Below, piece by piece: positions 1 through 7,876 of a DNA stretch of 64,000 bases (position 1 is the stretch's first letter; each line of letters starts with the position of its first letter). The translations under genes were made by a program, and so were the position numbers. Location: the NCBI RefSeq assembly GCF_003353175.1, contig NZ_QHKS01000009.1, positions 124,001 to 188,000 of the forward strand. The letters are read 5' to 3'. The notes beneath the pieces were generated by a model, which saw nothing but the letters and a program-made list of their open reading frames with translations, searched no databases and was not told where the DNA came from. The DNA is from Paraburkholderia lacunae (lineage in GTDB: Bacteria; Pseudomonadota; Gammaproteobacteria; Burkholderiales; Burkholderiaceae).

Positions 1-12
1 AGTCCCGGTGGC

Positions 13-1524
13 TTACAGGTTGATCAGGGTCTGGTCGACCGCTTGCTGAGTCTTGATCGTCTGCGCGTTCGCCTGATAGTTGCGTTGCGCAGTGATCAGA
101 TTCACCAGTTGGCTCGTCAGGTCGACGTTCGAGTTTTCCACCGCGCCGCCTTGCAGCGTGCCGTGGTTGGTCGCGCCCGGCGCCGAAATCTGCGCGACAC
201 CCGATTGGGAGGTCTGCTGGTACTCGTTGTTACCGAGGTTCACGAGACCGTTCTGGTTCGAGAAGTTCGCGAGCACGATCTGGCCGAGCGCGGAGGTTTG
301 CTGGTTCGAATAGTTGCCGGTCAGCGTGCCGTCCGCACCGATCGTGAAGCTCGTCAGCGTGCCGGCCGCGAAGCCGTCGGGCTGCAGCGAGTTCACGCCG
401 TCCTTGCCGCCGTACTGCGTCGTGCCGCCGATGTTCAGCGTCAGGTTCTGCGGCGTCGACGAACCGTCTGTGTTCGGCACCGAGAAATTGAAGACGAACG
501 GCGTGGCGGTCGCGACGCCGGCCGCGTCGGTCGTGCCGAGCAGCGTGCCCGACGAATTGAAATTCGCATGGCCGATCAGCGATGCCGTGCCGGTCGACGG
601 GCCCGCGTACACGTCCCACGTCCCGGCCCCGGTCTTGGCGAAATACATGTTGACCTGCTGCGAGCCGCCGAGCGAGTCGTAGACCGTCGTGCTGGTCGAG
701 TAGTTGTACGTCGTCGAGCTGTTCTGGTTGAACGCCACCGCGGTCGGCGCGACCGTGTAGCTGTCGTTGACTGCCGGCACGCCGGTGAACGTGATGGTCT
801 CGCCGTTGCCGAGCTGGATCGCGGTGCCGGCCGTGTACGTCGCGGCGGCGGTCGTCGTGCCGAGGGTGTTGTCGGTGACCGTGTAGGTCGTCGGGGTCGG
901 GAACGTGACGGTGAAGTTGTCGTTGTTCGTGCCCGAAGCCGTGTTCGTGATGGTCGCGCCGGTCGTCGTGAGCGTGCCGGCGTTGGTGGCGCCGGCCGTC
1001 ACGGTCGGCGTGCCGAGCATCAGCGGATCCTGGGCGTTCAGGTTCAGGCCGGCAGTGATCTTGGTGGTGGCCTGCGGCGCGATGTTCGCGGTCGGCACCG
1101 AGAGCGGCACGGTTTGCGCGGTGTTGACAACGCCCGCGCTACTCGCGGCGTAGCCCATCAGTTGCAGGCCTTGCGCGTTGGTGATGAAACCGTTCTTGTC
1201 GAGCTGGAACACGCCGTTGCGCGAGTAGACCATCGAACCGTTGTTCGACAACTGGAAGAAGCCATTGCCGTTGATGGCGACGTCGAGTGCCTGATTGGTG
1301 CTGGTGATCGTGCCTTGCGCGAACTGCTGCTGCACTTCGGCGAGCTTTGTGCCGATGCCGACCTGGTTGTTCACCGCGGTCGCCACCGAGTTGGCGTACA
1401 TGTCCGCGAATTGCGCTGCGCCGCTCTTGAAGCCAACCGTATTCGCGTTGGCAATGTTATTGCCGATCACGTCGAGATCGCTCGACGATGCCGACAAACC
1501 ACTCAAACCTGTTTGGTAACCCAT
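13..1524 (-). CDS. flgE: Flagellar hook protein FlgE
   Basis: This is the structural subunit of the flagellar hook, exported by the flagellar type III apparatus and polymerised outside the cell on the FlgD cap. The N-terminus has the axial-protein signature, with ANTVGFK at about residues 27-33. The C-terminus has the paired helix with SNVDLTSQLVNLI and a QRNYQANAQ motif. At 503 aa it is longer than the roughly 400 aa of E. coli FlgE; the extra length is a Thr/Ala/Gly-rich middle (about residues 150-300), the variable surface domain. A GGAG box lies 6 nt before the ATG. It is the last complete gene of the leftward flgBCDE series, and the window ends 12 nt after its stop. Confidence 0.97.
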   Translation of the reverse strand: MGYQTGLSGLSASSSDLDVIGNNIANANTVGFKSGAAQFADMYANSVATAVNNQVGIGTKLAEVQQQFAQGTITSTNQALDVAINGNGFFQLSNNGSMVYSRNGVFQLDKNGFITNAQGLQLMGYAASSAGVVNTAQTVPLSVPTANIAPQATTKITAGLNLNAQDPLMLGTPTVTAGATNAGTLTTTGATITNTASGTNNDNFTVTFPTPTTYTVTDNTLGTTTAAATYTAGTAIQLGNGETITFTGVPAVNDSYTVAPTAVAFNQNSSTTYNYSTSTTVYDSLGGSQQVNMYFAKTGAGTWDVYAGPSTGTASLIGHANFNSSGTLLGTTDAAGVATATPFVFNFSVPNTDGSSTPQNLTLNIGGTTQYGGKDGVNSLQPDGFAAGTLTSFTIGADGTLTGNYSNQQTSALGQIVLANFSNQNGLVNLGNNEYQQTSQSGVAQISAPGATNHGTLQGGAVENSNVDLTSQLVNLITAQRNYQANAQTIKTQQAVDQTLINL

Positions 1525-1567
1525 GACGGTCTCCGTATCTGGAAGGTCGTAACTGACTGAATCTGAA

Positions 1568-2311
1568 TCAGAGGATGGCGGCGACGCTGGTCAGCCCCAC
1601 GGTCGTGCCGTTCGACAGCACGAGGCCCGGCGTGCCGCTGCTCTGCGTGACGACGCTTTGCACCGTCGCGCCCGCGAGCGTCGTGGCGGTGGCCTGCTGG
1701 CCGTTGATGGTGCCGACCGCGCTGATCGTGTAGGTACCGTCGGGCAGCGTGTTGCCGGCCGAGTCGGTCGGCGTCCAGCTGCTCACCGGAATATTGCCGG
1801 CCGACTGCTTGCCGAGGTCGATCGTGTTGACGATGTTGCCCGCCGCGTTCTTCACGACCACCTGCAGGTCGCTCACCGAATTGGCGAGCTGCACGCCGAA
1901 CGAGCTGGCCTTGCCGCTCGCGACCGTCACCGAACTGCCCGGCGCGAGCACCGTCGAGCCGATCAGCAGCGCGGCTTGCGACTGCTGGCCGGCCGTCAGT
2001 TGCGTCGACAACGAGGTGAGCGTCGTATTCAGCTGGCTGATGCCCGACACCGTGTTGATCTGCGCCAGCTGCGAGGTCATCTGCGAGCTGTCCATCGGAT
2101 TGGTCGGGTCCTGATTCTTCATCTGCGCGACAAGCAGCTGCAGAAAGGTATTCTGCAGATCGGTGCCCGACGTGCCGCTCGACGAACTTGTGGAGCTGGT
2201 CGAGGTGGAGCTGGTCGAGCTCGAGGCACTCTTCTTCGTGCCGTTCATCGTATCGAGCAGCGTCTGCGACACGGTCGTGCCGGTGCCGCCGATGGTGGTG
2301 TTGGTGGTCAA
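1568..2311 (-). CDS. flgD: Flagellar hook-cap scaffold FlgD
   Basis: FlgD caps the growing hook and drives addition of FlgE; it is discarded when the hook is complete. The sequence has a Ser/Thr-rich N-terminal export segment (about 30-50), then the family core LQNTFLQLLVAQMKNQDPTNP (split here as LQNTFLQLLVAQ and MKNQDPTNP), then the FlgD Ig-like and tudor-like C-terminal region. The length of 247 aa is usual. The start appears to be TTG, with GAGGAG 6 nt upstream and 10 nt after the flgC stop; the next in-frame ATG (residue 17) would lose conserved length. It lies between flgC and flgE. Confidence 0.95.
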   Translation of the reverse strand: MTTNTTIGGTGTTVSQTLLDTMNGTKKSASSSTSSTSTSSTSSSSGTSGTDLQNTFLQLLVAQMKNQDPTNPMDSSQMTSQLAQINTVSGISQLNTTLTSLSTQLTAGQQSQAALLIGSTVLAPGSSVTVASGKASSFGVQLANSVSDLQVVVKNAAGNIVNTIDLGKQSAGNIPVSSWTPTDSAGNTLPDGTYTISAVGTINGQQATATTLAGATVQSVVTQSSGTPGLVLSNGTTVGLTSVAAIL

Positions 2312-2321
2312 GGAGCTCTCC

Positions 2322-2747
2322 TCAGGTTCCGATCGTGAGCGTTTTCAGCATCAGTGTCTTGGCGGTGTTCAGGGTCTCGACGTTGGCCTGGTACGAGCGC
2401 GAGGCCGAGATCATGTTGACCATTTCCTGCACCGGGTCGACATTGGGCAGCGTGACGTAACCGTCCGCGTTGGCGGCCGGGTTGCCCGGGTCGTAGGCGG
2501 TCTTCATCGGCGTCGGGTCGTCGACCACGCCGGTGACCTGCACGCCGCCGACCTGCTGGCCGGAGCCCGAGCGCGCGCCGCCGATCGGGTTCACCGCGAA
2601 CACGACCTGCTTGGCCTTGTACGGCTGGCCGTCCGGACCCGTCGTGCTGTCCGCGTTGGCGAGATTGGACGCCGTCACGTTGAGCCGTTGCGACTGCGCC
2701 GACATCGCGGAGCCCGCAACACCGAAAATATTCATCAGGGATGGCAT
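2322..2747 (-). CDS. flgC: Flagellar proximal rod protein FlgC
   Basis: FlgC is a subunit of the periplasmic flagellar rod that joins the MS ring to the hook. The 141-aa protein has the expected length. It has the N-terminal rod signature [20 protein letters not shown] (about 12-31) and the C-terminal helix with [23 protein letters not shown] precedes the ATG. It sits between flgB and flgD in the conserved order. Confidence 0.96.
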   Translation of the reverse strand: MPSLMNIFGVAGSAMSAQSQRLNVTASNLANADSTTGPDGQPYKAKQVVFAVNPIGGARSGSGQQVGGVQVTGVVDDPTPMKTAYDPGNPAANADGYVTLPNVDPVQEMVNMISASRSYQANVETLNTAKTLMLKTLTIGT

Positions 2748-2895
2748 GTTTCCTGACCTCTCCTACCGGTTCGACCCGGCTTGCGTTAATCCCGTAGCGT
2801 TTCTTTCTGCGTTTCTTGCTGCGCTTCTTCCAGCGTTGCTGCCCCGGCTGCCCTGACTGCCCCGCAGCCGCCTTTGAGCCGTTCCTGCAACCGAA

Positions 2896-3390
2896 TTACG
2901 AGCCCGACGTGATCGCCGCCAGCATCGTTTTGATCTGGCTCGACAGCACCGTCATGCCCGATTCGAAATGCAGCGTGTTGTCGGCGAACTGCACACGCTC
3001 GGTATCGATATCGACCGTGTTGCCGTCGAGCGCGGGTTGCGTCGGAATGCGGTATTGCAGATTGCCGTAGTCGTCGGGCGCACCGCCGGTCGGCGTGAGC
3101 GTCGTCTTGCCGGACATGTGGCCCGGCGCGGTCGAGGCCATCGACATGCCGCTCGTCACCCCGGCAGGCTGCGTCATCGCCAGCGTCGAAGCGTTCGGTG
3201 CACCCTGGCCGGCTCCGCCACCGCTCTTCTTCAGCGCGCCCGCGAGCGACGAAGCGAAATCGACGTCGCGCGCCTTGTACCCGGGGGTATCGGCATTGGC
3301 GATATTCGAAGACAACAGCTCCTGACGGTAAGCGCGTACGTCGAGCGCCTGGCGGCCAAAGGCGAATTCGGCATCGAGTTTGTCCAGCAT
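2896..3390 (-). CDS. flgB: Flagellar proximal rod protein FlgB
   Basis: FlgB is the most MS-ring-proximal rod subunit. Residues 1-50 carry the rod signature, with ELLSSNIANADTPGYKARD near residue 22, and the C-terminus ends in a helix containing QIKTMLAAITSGS. The frame is open 36 codons further upstream, but the start at MLDKLDAEF gives 164 aa and follows a GGAG box 7 nt away; the upstream stretch (Arg/Pro-rich) does not look like protein. The gene diverges from flgA, and the 216-nt gap should hold both promoters. Confidence 0.95.
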   Translation of the reverse strand: MLDKLDAEFAFGRQALDVRAYRQELLSSNIANADTPGYKARDVDFASSLAGALKKSGGGAGQGAPNASTLAMTQPAGVTSGMSMASTAPGHMSGKTTLTPTGGAPDDYGNLQYRIPTQPALDGNTVDIDTERVQFADNTLHFESGMTVLSSQIKTMLAAITSGS

Positions 3391-3606
3391 AGAAATCTCC
3401 GGAGAACGTTCCCGAGGTTCCCGTGAGCGCCTCGCGTGAGGACGGCCTCGGCCGGGAAGACCTTTTTGCATGAGGTCCATCTTAGGGGCCGAACGCAAGC
3501 GGCAATCGGACGAATAACCGGGAAAGGGGGCTTCTATTCAACGTTTGCGCAATGGGTGCGCTGACTAGAATGCATTACGTACTGATGCATTTGATGGAGA
3601 AACGCG
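3391..3606. promoter_or_regulatory. Divergent flgB/flgA promoter region
   Basis: This 216-nt gap separates the leftward flgBCDE genes from rightward flgA. A weak sigma-70-like candidate for flgA is TTGCGC near 3545 and TAGAAT at 3566-3571 with a short 15-nt spacer. No sigma-28 box was found here, which fits class II flagellar genes controlled by FlhDC. The assignment rests on position more than on motifs. Confidence 0.4.
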
Positions 3607-5046
3607 ATGGGCCTGCCCGCTTTCGATCTGACGCACCGCGCACGCCGCGCGGCGGCGGCGCATCGCGCGGCGGCGGGCGCGCTGCGGCTTGCTGGGCGGG
3701 TTTTGGTGAGCGCGGCACTGTGCGTCATGGCCGGCGCCGTTCTGTTGCCGGGCGCCGCGCAGGCCGAAGATGCCGGTGGCCCGATCGTGATTCCCGGCCC
3801 GGGTGAGAAGAATCCGGCCGCACTCGCCGATCTGGCCGAGCACATGCAGGCGGCGCCTGCCAAACGCGCGGGCTCTGCCGCCACGCTGGCCACGGCCACT
3901 GCGCGGTCGCTGACACCGGGCCCGGTCGCACGCGATGCAGATCAATTCACGCGCGCCGCCAATACGAGCGGCTCGATCGTCATTCCGGGCGCGGGCGAAG
4001 CGCCTGCCGCGCCGGCGATGATCCGCACCCGCTTCAAGCCCGACGCGAACGGTGTCGTGACGATTCCCGCGCCGGTCAATGCCAATGCGGCGGCGAGTTC
4101 ACCCTCGAATGGCGCTGCCGGCACATCCGCTGCGAGCGGCTTCGATACGCTCGCGTCGCGCGGCGAGCCACCGCAGCTAGGCGCGAACGGCAAACCGGTC
4201 GCGACGACGGCAGTGCCCGCACGGGTATCGGCCCCAACCGCTGCGGCGATGCCCGCGCCGCCCGCCATCATTGCCCGCACACCGCCGATGCGCCCGGTGG
4301 CGCCGGCCGTCGCGCAACAGAATCTGGGCGCCGCGGGGGCGATGCAGCCCGTGACGCAACCCGTAACACAGCCCGTAACACAGCCCGCGACACCGCCCGT
4401 GGCTCAAGCCGCTCCGCTGCCTGGCCAGCAGGATCCCGAAGCGATCCGCAGCGCCGCCCTCGCCTTTCTTCAACAGCAAGCCGCCGGCCTGCCCGGCAAG
4501 GTCGACATCACCGTCGCACCGGCGTTTCCGCGGGGTCTCGCAGCCTGCACGATGCTCGATCCGTTCATGCCGAGCGGCGCGCGCCTGTGGGGCCGCACGA
4601 CCGTCGGCGTGCGCTGCGCGGGCGAACGGCCGTGGACCCTCTATCTGCAGGCGCGCATCTCGATACGCGCCACCTACTATCTGGCCGCCCGCGCGATGTC
4701 GCCTGGCGAAGTGCTCACCACCGCCGACCTCGTCGCCCGCGACGGCGACCTGACCGGCTTGCCGCAGGCGATCGTCACGGACCCGTCGCAGGCGGTCGGC
4801 TCGGTCACGCTCACGCGCGTCGCCGGCGGCATGCCGCTGCGCCGCGACATGCTGAAAAGCGCGTCGGCGGTGTCGGTCGGACAGACCGTGCGGGTGGTCG
4901 CGGCCGGCGAAGGCTTTGCGATCTCGGCCGAAGGCAGCGCGCTGAACAACGCGTCGCCGGGTCAGCAGGTACGGGTGAAGACGGCCAACGGCCAGATCAT
5001 CTCCGGCATCGTCAAGGACGGTTCGACGGTGGAGATTCAGCTGTGA
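3607..5046 (+). CDS. flgA: Flagellar P-ring assembly chaperone FlgA, extended form
   Basis: FlgA is a periplasmic chaperone needed for assembly of the FlgI P ring. The N-terminus is a long signal peptide with an Arg-rich start and a hydrophobic core ending near AAQAED (about residue 50). The C-terminal 200 residues match FlgA: an SAF-type domain with TYYLAARAMSPGEVLTTADL and the ending VRVKTANGQIISGIVKDGST. At 479 aa it is about twice the usual length. The extra part is an Ala/Pro-rich low-complexity linker (about 50-280) with three copies of an I(V/T)IP motif and a 12-nt tandem repeat. It diverges from flgB and is followed by flgM and flgN. Confidence 0.92.
   Translation: MGLPAFDLTHRARRAAAAHRAAAGALRLAGRVLVSAALCVMAGAVLLPGAAQAEDAGGPIVIPGPGEKNPAALADLAEHMQAAPAKRAGSAATLATATARSLTPGPVARDADQFTRAANTSGSIVIPGAGEAPAAPAMIRTRFKPDANGVVTIPAPVNANAAASSPSNGAAGTSAASGFDTLASRGEPPQLGANGKPVATTAVPARVSAPTAAAMPAPPAIIARTPPMRPVAPAVAQQNLGAAGAMQPVTQPVTQPVTQPATPPVAQAAPLPGQQDPEAIRSAALAFLQQQAAGLPGKVDITVAPAFPRGLAACTMLDPFMPSGARLWGRTTVGVRCAGERPWTLYLQARISIRATYYLAARAMSPGEVLTTADLVARDGDLTGLPQAIVTDPSQAVGSVTLTRVAGGMPLRRDMLKSASAVSVGQTVRVVAAGEGFAISAEGSALNNASPGQQVRVKTANGQIISGIVKDGSTVEIQL
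4345..4404 (+). repeat. 12-nt tandem repeat in flgA (PVTQ units)
   Basis: About five units of CAGCCCGTAACA and variants follow each other in frame and encode QPVT-type four-residue repeats in the linker of FlgA. The unit length keeps the reading frame whatever the copy number. Confidence 0.9.
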
Positions 5047-5176
5047 AGCGGCTCGGCGGGATGCCGGCCGACGCTGTGGATGCAGCGGCAATGGCGGGCT
5101 TCGCGGGCGGGAGGTCCGTGCGGCTCGTGGGGCCGGATCGCCCCGACCGACAAGGCAAGACCTCGAACGATTGCGC

Positions 5177-5204
5177 TAAAGTTTTGATCAACGGTTGCCG
5201 TTAT
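5177..5204 (+). promoter_or_regulatory. Sigma-28 (FliA) promoter of flgM
   Basis: TAAAGTTT at 5177-5184 and GCCGTTAT at 5197-5204 are separated by 12 nt. This closely matches the FliA consensus (TAAAGTTT, 11 nt, GCCGATAA). It lies 28 nt before the flgM start, so the anti-sigma factor would be made under the sigma factor it inhibits. Confidence 0.8.
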
Positions 5205-5232
5205 CAGAATCAAATCGTTCAGGAAGCCAATC

Positions 5233-5592
5233 GTGAAAGTCGATTCCACAACCAATTCGAATCTGCCGACGTTGAAAGACGCCCTGTCCCGCTCGCAGCA
5301 AAGCGACGCGACGACGGCCGCGACCAGCAACGCGCAGAGTGCGGGCACGGCCTCGCAAAGCACCACCAGCAGCGGTTCCGGCGATGCCAGCGTCAGCCTG
5401 TCGGGTCTGTCGCAGCATCTGCGCAGCCTCGCGGCGTCCGGTTCGGCCGATATCGACACGGCGCATGTCGAATCGATCAAGCAGGCCATCAAGGATGGTT
5501 CGCTGACGATGGATTCCGGCAAGATCGCCGATGGCGTGCTCAATACGGCGCGCGACCTGTTGCAAAGCAAAACCTCGTCGACCGGCAACTGA
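5233..5592 (+). CDS. flgM: Anti-sigma-28 factor FlgM
   Basis: FlgM binds FliA (sigma-28) and holds late flagellar genes off until the hook is finished, when it is exported. The protein of 119 aa has a Ser/Thr/Gln-rich disordered first half. Its C-terminal sigma-binding region is conserved: HVESIKQAIKDGSLTMDSGK at about 79-98, followed by IADGVLNTARDLL. It is preceded by a sigma-28 promoter and followed by flgN. The target sigma gene fliA lies 1.5 kb to the right on the other strand. Confidence 0.95.
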   Translation: MKVDSTTNSNLPTLKDALSRSQQSDATTAATSNAQSAGTASQSTTSSGSGDASVSLSGLSQHLRSLAASGSADIDTAHVESIKQAIKDGSLTMDSGKIADGVLNTARDLLQSKTSSTGN

Positions 5593-5686
5593 TCGGCGCA
5601 TCGAAGTACGGTGAATTGCCGGGCGGCATTCGACCAACCCGGCTCGTGAATCACCCGCGGGCCGTCGTGTTCAGCGAGTTGTTGAG

Positions 5687-6133
5687 ATGAAAGACGCCCT
5701 GCTTGCCACCCTGATCGAAGAATATTCGGCCGTCGAGGCGTTCGCCTCGATTCTGGTGCTCGAAACCAAGGCCTTGACCGCCTTGTCGCCGCTGGAACTG
5801 TTGCCGCCGATCGTCGAGAAAAAAACCGAACTGATCGGCATGCTCGCCAGGCTCGAAAACGAGCGGGACGCGCAACTGGCCGAACTCGGCTTTCCGGCCG
5901 GCTGGCCCGGCATGGAACTCGCAGCCAGCACCGACGCGCGGCTCGCGGCGCAATGGTCGCTGCTGCAAAAAGCCGCCGATCGCGCGCGGCGCTTCAATAC
6001 GAGTAACGGCGAGCTGATCCGCGTGCGGATGGACTACAACCAGCGTGCGCTGAAGGCGCTGCAAGTGGCCGTGCCGCAGAAGACCGGCTTCTACGGACCG
6101 GACGGACGGATTCCGGCGCGTCCCACGGCGTAA
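5687..6133 (+). CDS. flgN: Flagellar export chaperone FlgN
   Basis: FlgN is the cytoplasmic chaperone for the hook-filament junction proteins FlgK and FlgL. The 148-aa protein is mostly helical, as in the family, with an N-terminal helix starting LLATLIEEYSAVEAF and a C-terminal stretch with RVRMDYNQRALKAL. Its place directly after flgM is conserved. A strong terminator follows at 6211. Confidence 0.9.
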   Translation: MKDALLATLIEEYSAVEAFASILVLETKALTALSPLELLPPIVEKKTELIGMLARLENERDAQLAELGFPAGWPGMELAASTDARLAAQWSLLQKAADRARRFNTSNGELIRVRMDYNQRALKALQVAVPQKTGFYGPDGRIPARPTA

Positions 6134-6210
6134 CGACTGTCCGAGGACTGGCGCGTTTCGGGCGCCGCTCCGGCTGAGTCGATTCTGTTGAACCGAGTTG
6201 TGTCGAACGA

Positions 6211-6243
6211 AGGGCTCGCTTTTGACGAGCCCTTTTTGTTTTT
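6211..6243 (+). terminator. Intrinsic terminator after flgMN
   Basis: AGGGCTCG (6211-6218) and CGAGCCCT (6226-6233) form a perfect 8-bp stem with a 7-nt loop, followed at once by TTTT-G-TTTTT. Confidence 0.9.
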
Positions 6244-6355
6244 CTGACGCCCGCACCAGGCCATTCAAGGCCGTCTCCATTACGCGTTGGCCATCCGGCC
6301 AGCTAGCGCGGATTTGTCCGCCGCGTTGAAATCACCGGTTCCCCCCACTGAGGTT

Positions 6356-6407
6356 CTTCGCCGCCCTGGGCAGCTTCAACGCTGCCCAGGCCGAGCAGGC
6401 GGCGAAG
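6356..6407. repeat. Nested inverted repeat upstream of hicA
   Basis: The outer arms are CTTCGCCGCC (6356-6365) and GGCGGCGAAG (6398-6407). The inner arms are CTGGGCAGC (6366-6374) and GCTGCCCAG (6381-6389) with the loop TTCAAC. The whole could fold as one long hairpin with an 8-nt bulge. There is no T-run. It lies 52 nt before the hicA start, so it may be an operator, an attenuator or a mobile-repeat remnant. The rest of 6244-6459 shows no gene. Confidence 0.75.
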
Positions 6408-6459
6408 CACATTCACTAGCGAGGTTGTGTAATCGTGTGTATAGTTCGAGGAGTGCAAT

Positions 6460-6642
6460 ATGAACAGTGCCGAGGTCGTCAAACTGATTCAAGCGGATGG
6501 CTGGCGGCTGATCCGGACATCGGGCAGCCACCATCATTTCCGGCACGCGGTAAAAGCCGGTCTCGTGACCATCCCGCATCCGAAAAAGGATCTTCCGCCC
6601 GGCACACTGAACAGCATTTTGAAACAGGCAGGCCTGAAATGA
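6460..6642 (+). CDS. hicA: HicA-family mRNA interferase toxin
   Basis: HicA toxins are small RNases with a double-stranded-RNA-binding fold that cleave mRNA when the antitoxin is lost. This 60-aa protein shows the family pattern: ADGWRLIRTSGSHHHFRH with the catalytic histidine in GSHHHF (H24), then VTIPHPKKDLPPGTLNSILK. GAGGAG lies 6 nt before the ATG. Its stop overlaps the hicB start (ATGA), as is common in toxin-first hicAB pairs. No key residue is missing, so the toxin looks active. Confidence 0.93.
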   Translation: MNSAEVVKLIQADGWRLIRTSGSHHHFRHAVKAGLVTIPHPKKDLPPGTLNSILKQAGLK

Positions 6643-7049
6643 AGAACCTGATTTTCCCGATCGCGATCGAACCCGGTGACGAGCACCATGCGTTCGGCGT
6701 GGTGGTGCCCGACGTTCCGGGTTGTCACGCAGCGGGCGATACGCTCGAGGAAGCCTACGCGAATGCGAAGGAAGCGATCGAAGCGCATCTCGATACGCTG
6801 CTCGACGAAGGGTTGCCGATCCCCGAACGGCTGACGCTCGAGGAGCATCGGCGCAATCCGGACTATGCGGGCTTTACGTGGGGTTTCGTGACCACCCGGA
6901 ATATCCCGGCGCTGAAGAAAGCCGTGCGCATCAATATCTCGCTGCCCGAGGCGCTGGTCCACGACATCGACGCTTACGCACAGGCGCGCGGCATGTCGCG
7001 CTCGGCGTTTCTCGCGCTGGCCGCGGAGCATGAGATGGCGGATGCCTGA
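6639..7049 (+). CDS. hicB: HicB-family antitoxin
   Basis: This antitoxin of 136 aa neutralises HicA and probably represses its own operon. The N-terminal RNase H-like domain (about 1-80) has the pattern VVVPDVPGCHAAGDTLEEA. The C-terminal part (about 95-130) is a ribbon-helix-helix DNA-binding domain with INISLPEALVHDIDAYA and GMSRSAFLALAA. Reading starts at the ATG overlapping the hicA stop. A 15-16-nt duplication around 7039-7068 (GCGGATGCCTGAG twice) spans its stop codon. Confidence 0.93.
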   Translation: MKNLIFPIAIEPGDEHHAFGVVVPDVPGCHAAGDTLEEAYANAKEAIEAHLDTLLDEGLPIPERLTLEEHRRNPDYAGFTWGFVTTRNIPALKKAVRINISLPEALVHDIDAYAQARGMSRSAFLALAAEHEMADA

Positions 7050-7113
7050 GTGAGCGGATGCCTGAGCTGACGTAGGCTGGTGCGCCGCCGGCCGACCCTC
7101 GACTCTTCAAAAC

Positions 7114-7848
7114 TCAAGTTGCCTCGGCATTCGCCCAGGCCATCTCCCGCAGCCGCGTGCGCAGGCGTGCCACCGCCTGGCTATGCAGCTGGCACACGCG
7201 CGATTCGCTGACCTCCATCACCGCGCCGATTTCGCGCAGGTTCATGCCGCGTTCGTAATACAGCGACATCAGCAGCTTCTCGCGCTCCGGCAGGCGGTCG
7301 ATCGCCTCAACCAGCGCCGAACGCAGGCTGTCGTCGAGCAGCGCCGAGAGCGGGTCCGAATGATCGACGCAGTAACGGTCGAGAAACGGCTCGTCGTCCG
7401 CGGAACGGTCGAAGTCCTCGTAGTAGATCAGCTGGCTGCCGTGCAGGTCCTGCAACATCGACTGATACTCGTCGAGCGGCATTTGCAGATGCTCGGCGAT
7501 CTCGGTCTCGCTCGCCGAGCGGCCCAGGTTCTGTTCGACCTTGTGCACGGCGGTTTCGACTTCGCGCGAGGTGCGCCGCAAGCTGCGCGGCAGCCAGTCG
7601 TTGCTGCGCAATTCGTCGAGCATCGCGCCGCGAATCCGCTGGCTGGCGTAGGTCTCGAACTGCGCGCCCTGGTCTTCCTTGTAGCGGCTCGCGGCGTCCA
7701 GCAGTCCGATCATGCCGGCCTGAATCAGATCGTCGAGATCGACGCTCGCCGGCATCTTGGCGACGAGCTGCAAGCCGAGGCGACGCACGAGCGGTGCGTA
7801 CTTCGTCAGAACGTCGGCTTGGGAAATCTTTCCCTGAGCGTTATACAT
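7114..7848 (-). CDS. fliA: Flagellar sigma factor 28 FliA
   Basis: FliA directs RNA polymerase to class III flagellar promoters (flagellin, motor, chemotaxis). The 244-aa protein contains region 2 (KYAPLVRRLGLQLVAKMPAS, then DDLIQAGMIGLLDA and YASQRIRGAMLDELR), region 3, and region 4 with the helix-turn-helix MNLREIGAVMEVSESRVCQL. A frame extension upstream of MYNAQGK is ignored because AAGGGGAG stands 4 nt before that ATG and family members start there. It is the last gene of the flhF-flhG-fliA unit, and its inhibitor FlgM is encoded nearby. Confidence 0.96.
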   Translation of the reverse strand: MYNAQGKISQADVLTKYAPLVRRLGLQLVAKMPASVDLDDLIQAGMIGLLDAASRYKEDQGAQFETYASQRIRGAMLDELRSNDWLPRSLRRTSREVETAVHKVEQNLGRSASETEIAEHLQMPLDEYQSMLQDLHGSQLIYYEDFDRSADDEPFLDRYCVDHSDPLSALLDDSLRSALVEAIDRLPEREKLLMSLYYERGMNLREIGAVMEVSESRVCQLHSQAVARLRTRLREMAWANAEAT

Positions 7849-7876
7849 CGTGCTCCCCTTGTCCCCGTGCCGCCTC

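Noticed and set aside
43..1560. Long plus-strand open frame (505 codons) opposite flgE
   Set aside because: It is the GC-rich mirror of flgE: Arg/Val/His-rich without motifs or a ribosome site.
6435..6638. N-terminal extension of hicB over hicA
   Set aside because: The extension runs in another frame over the whole hicA gene; the ATG overlapping the hicA stop gives normal HicB length.
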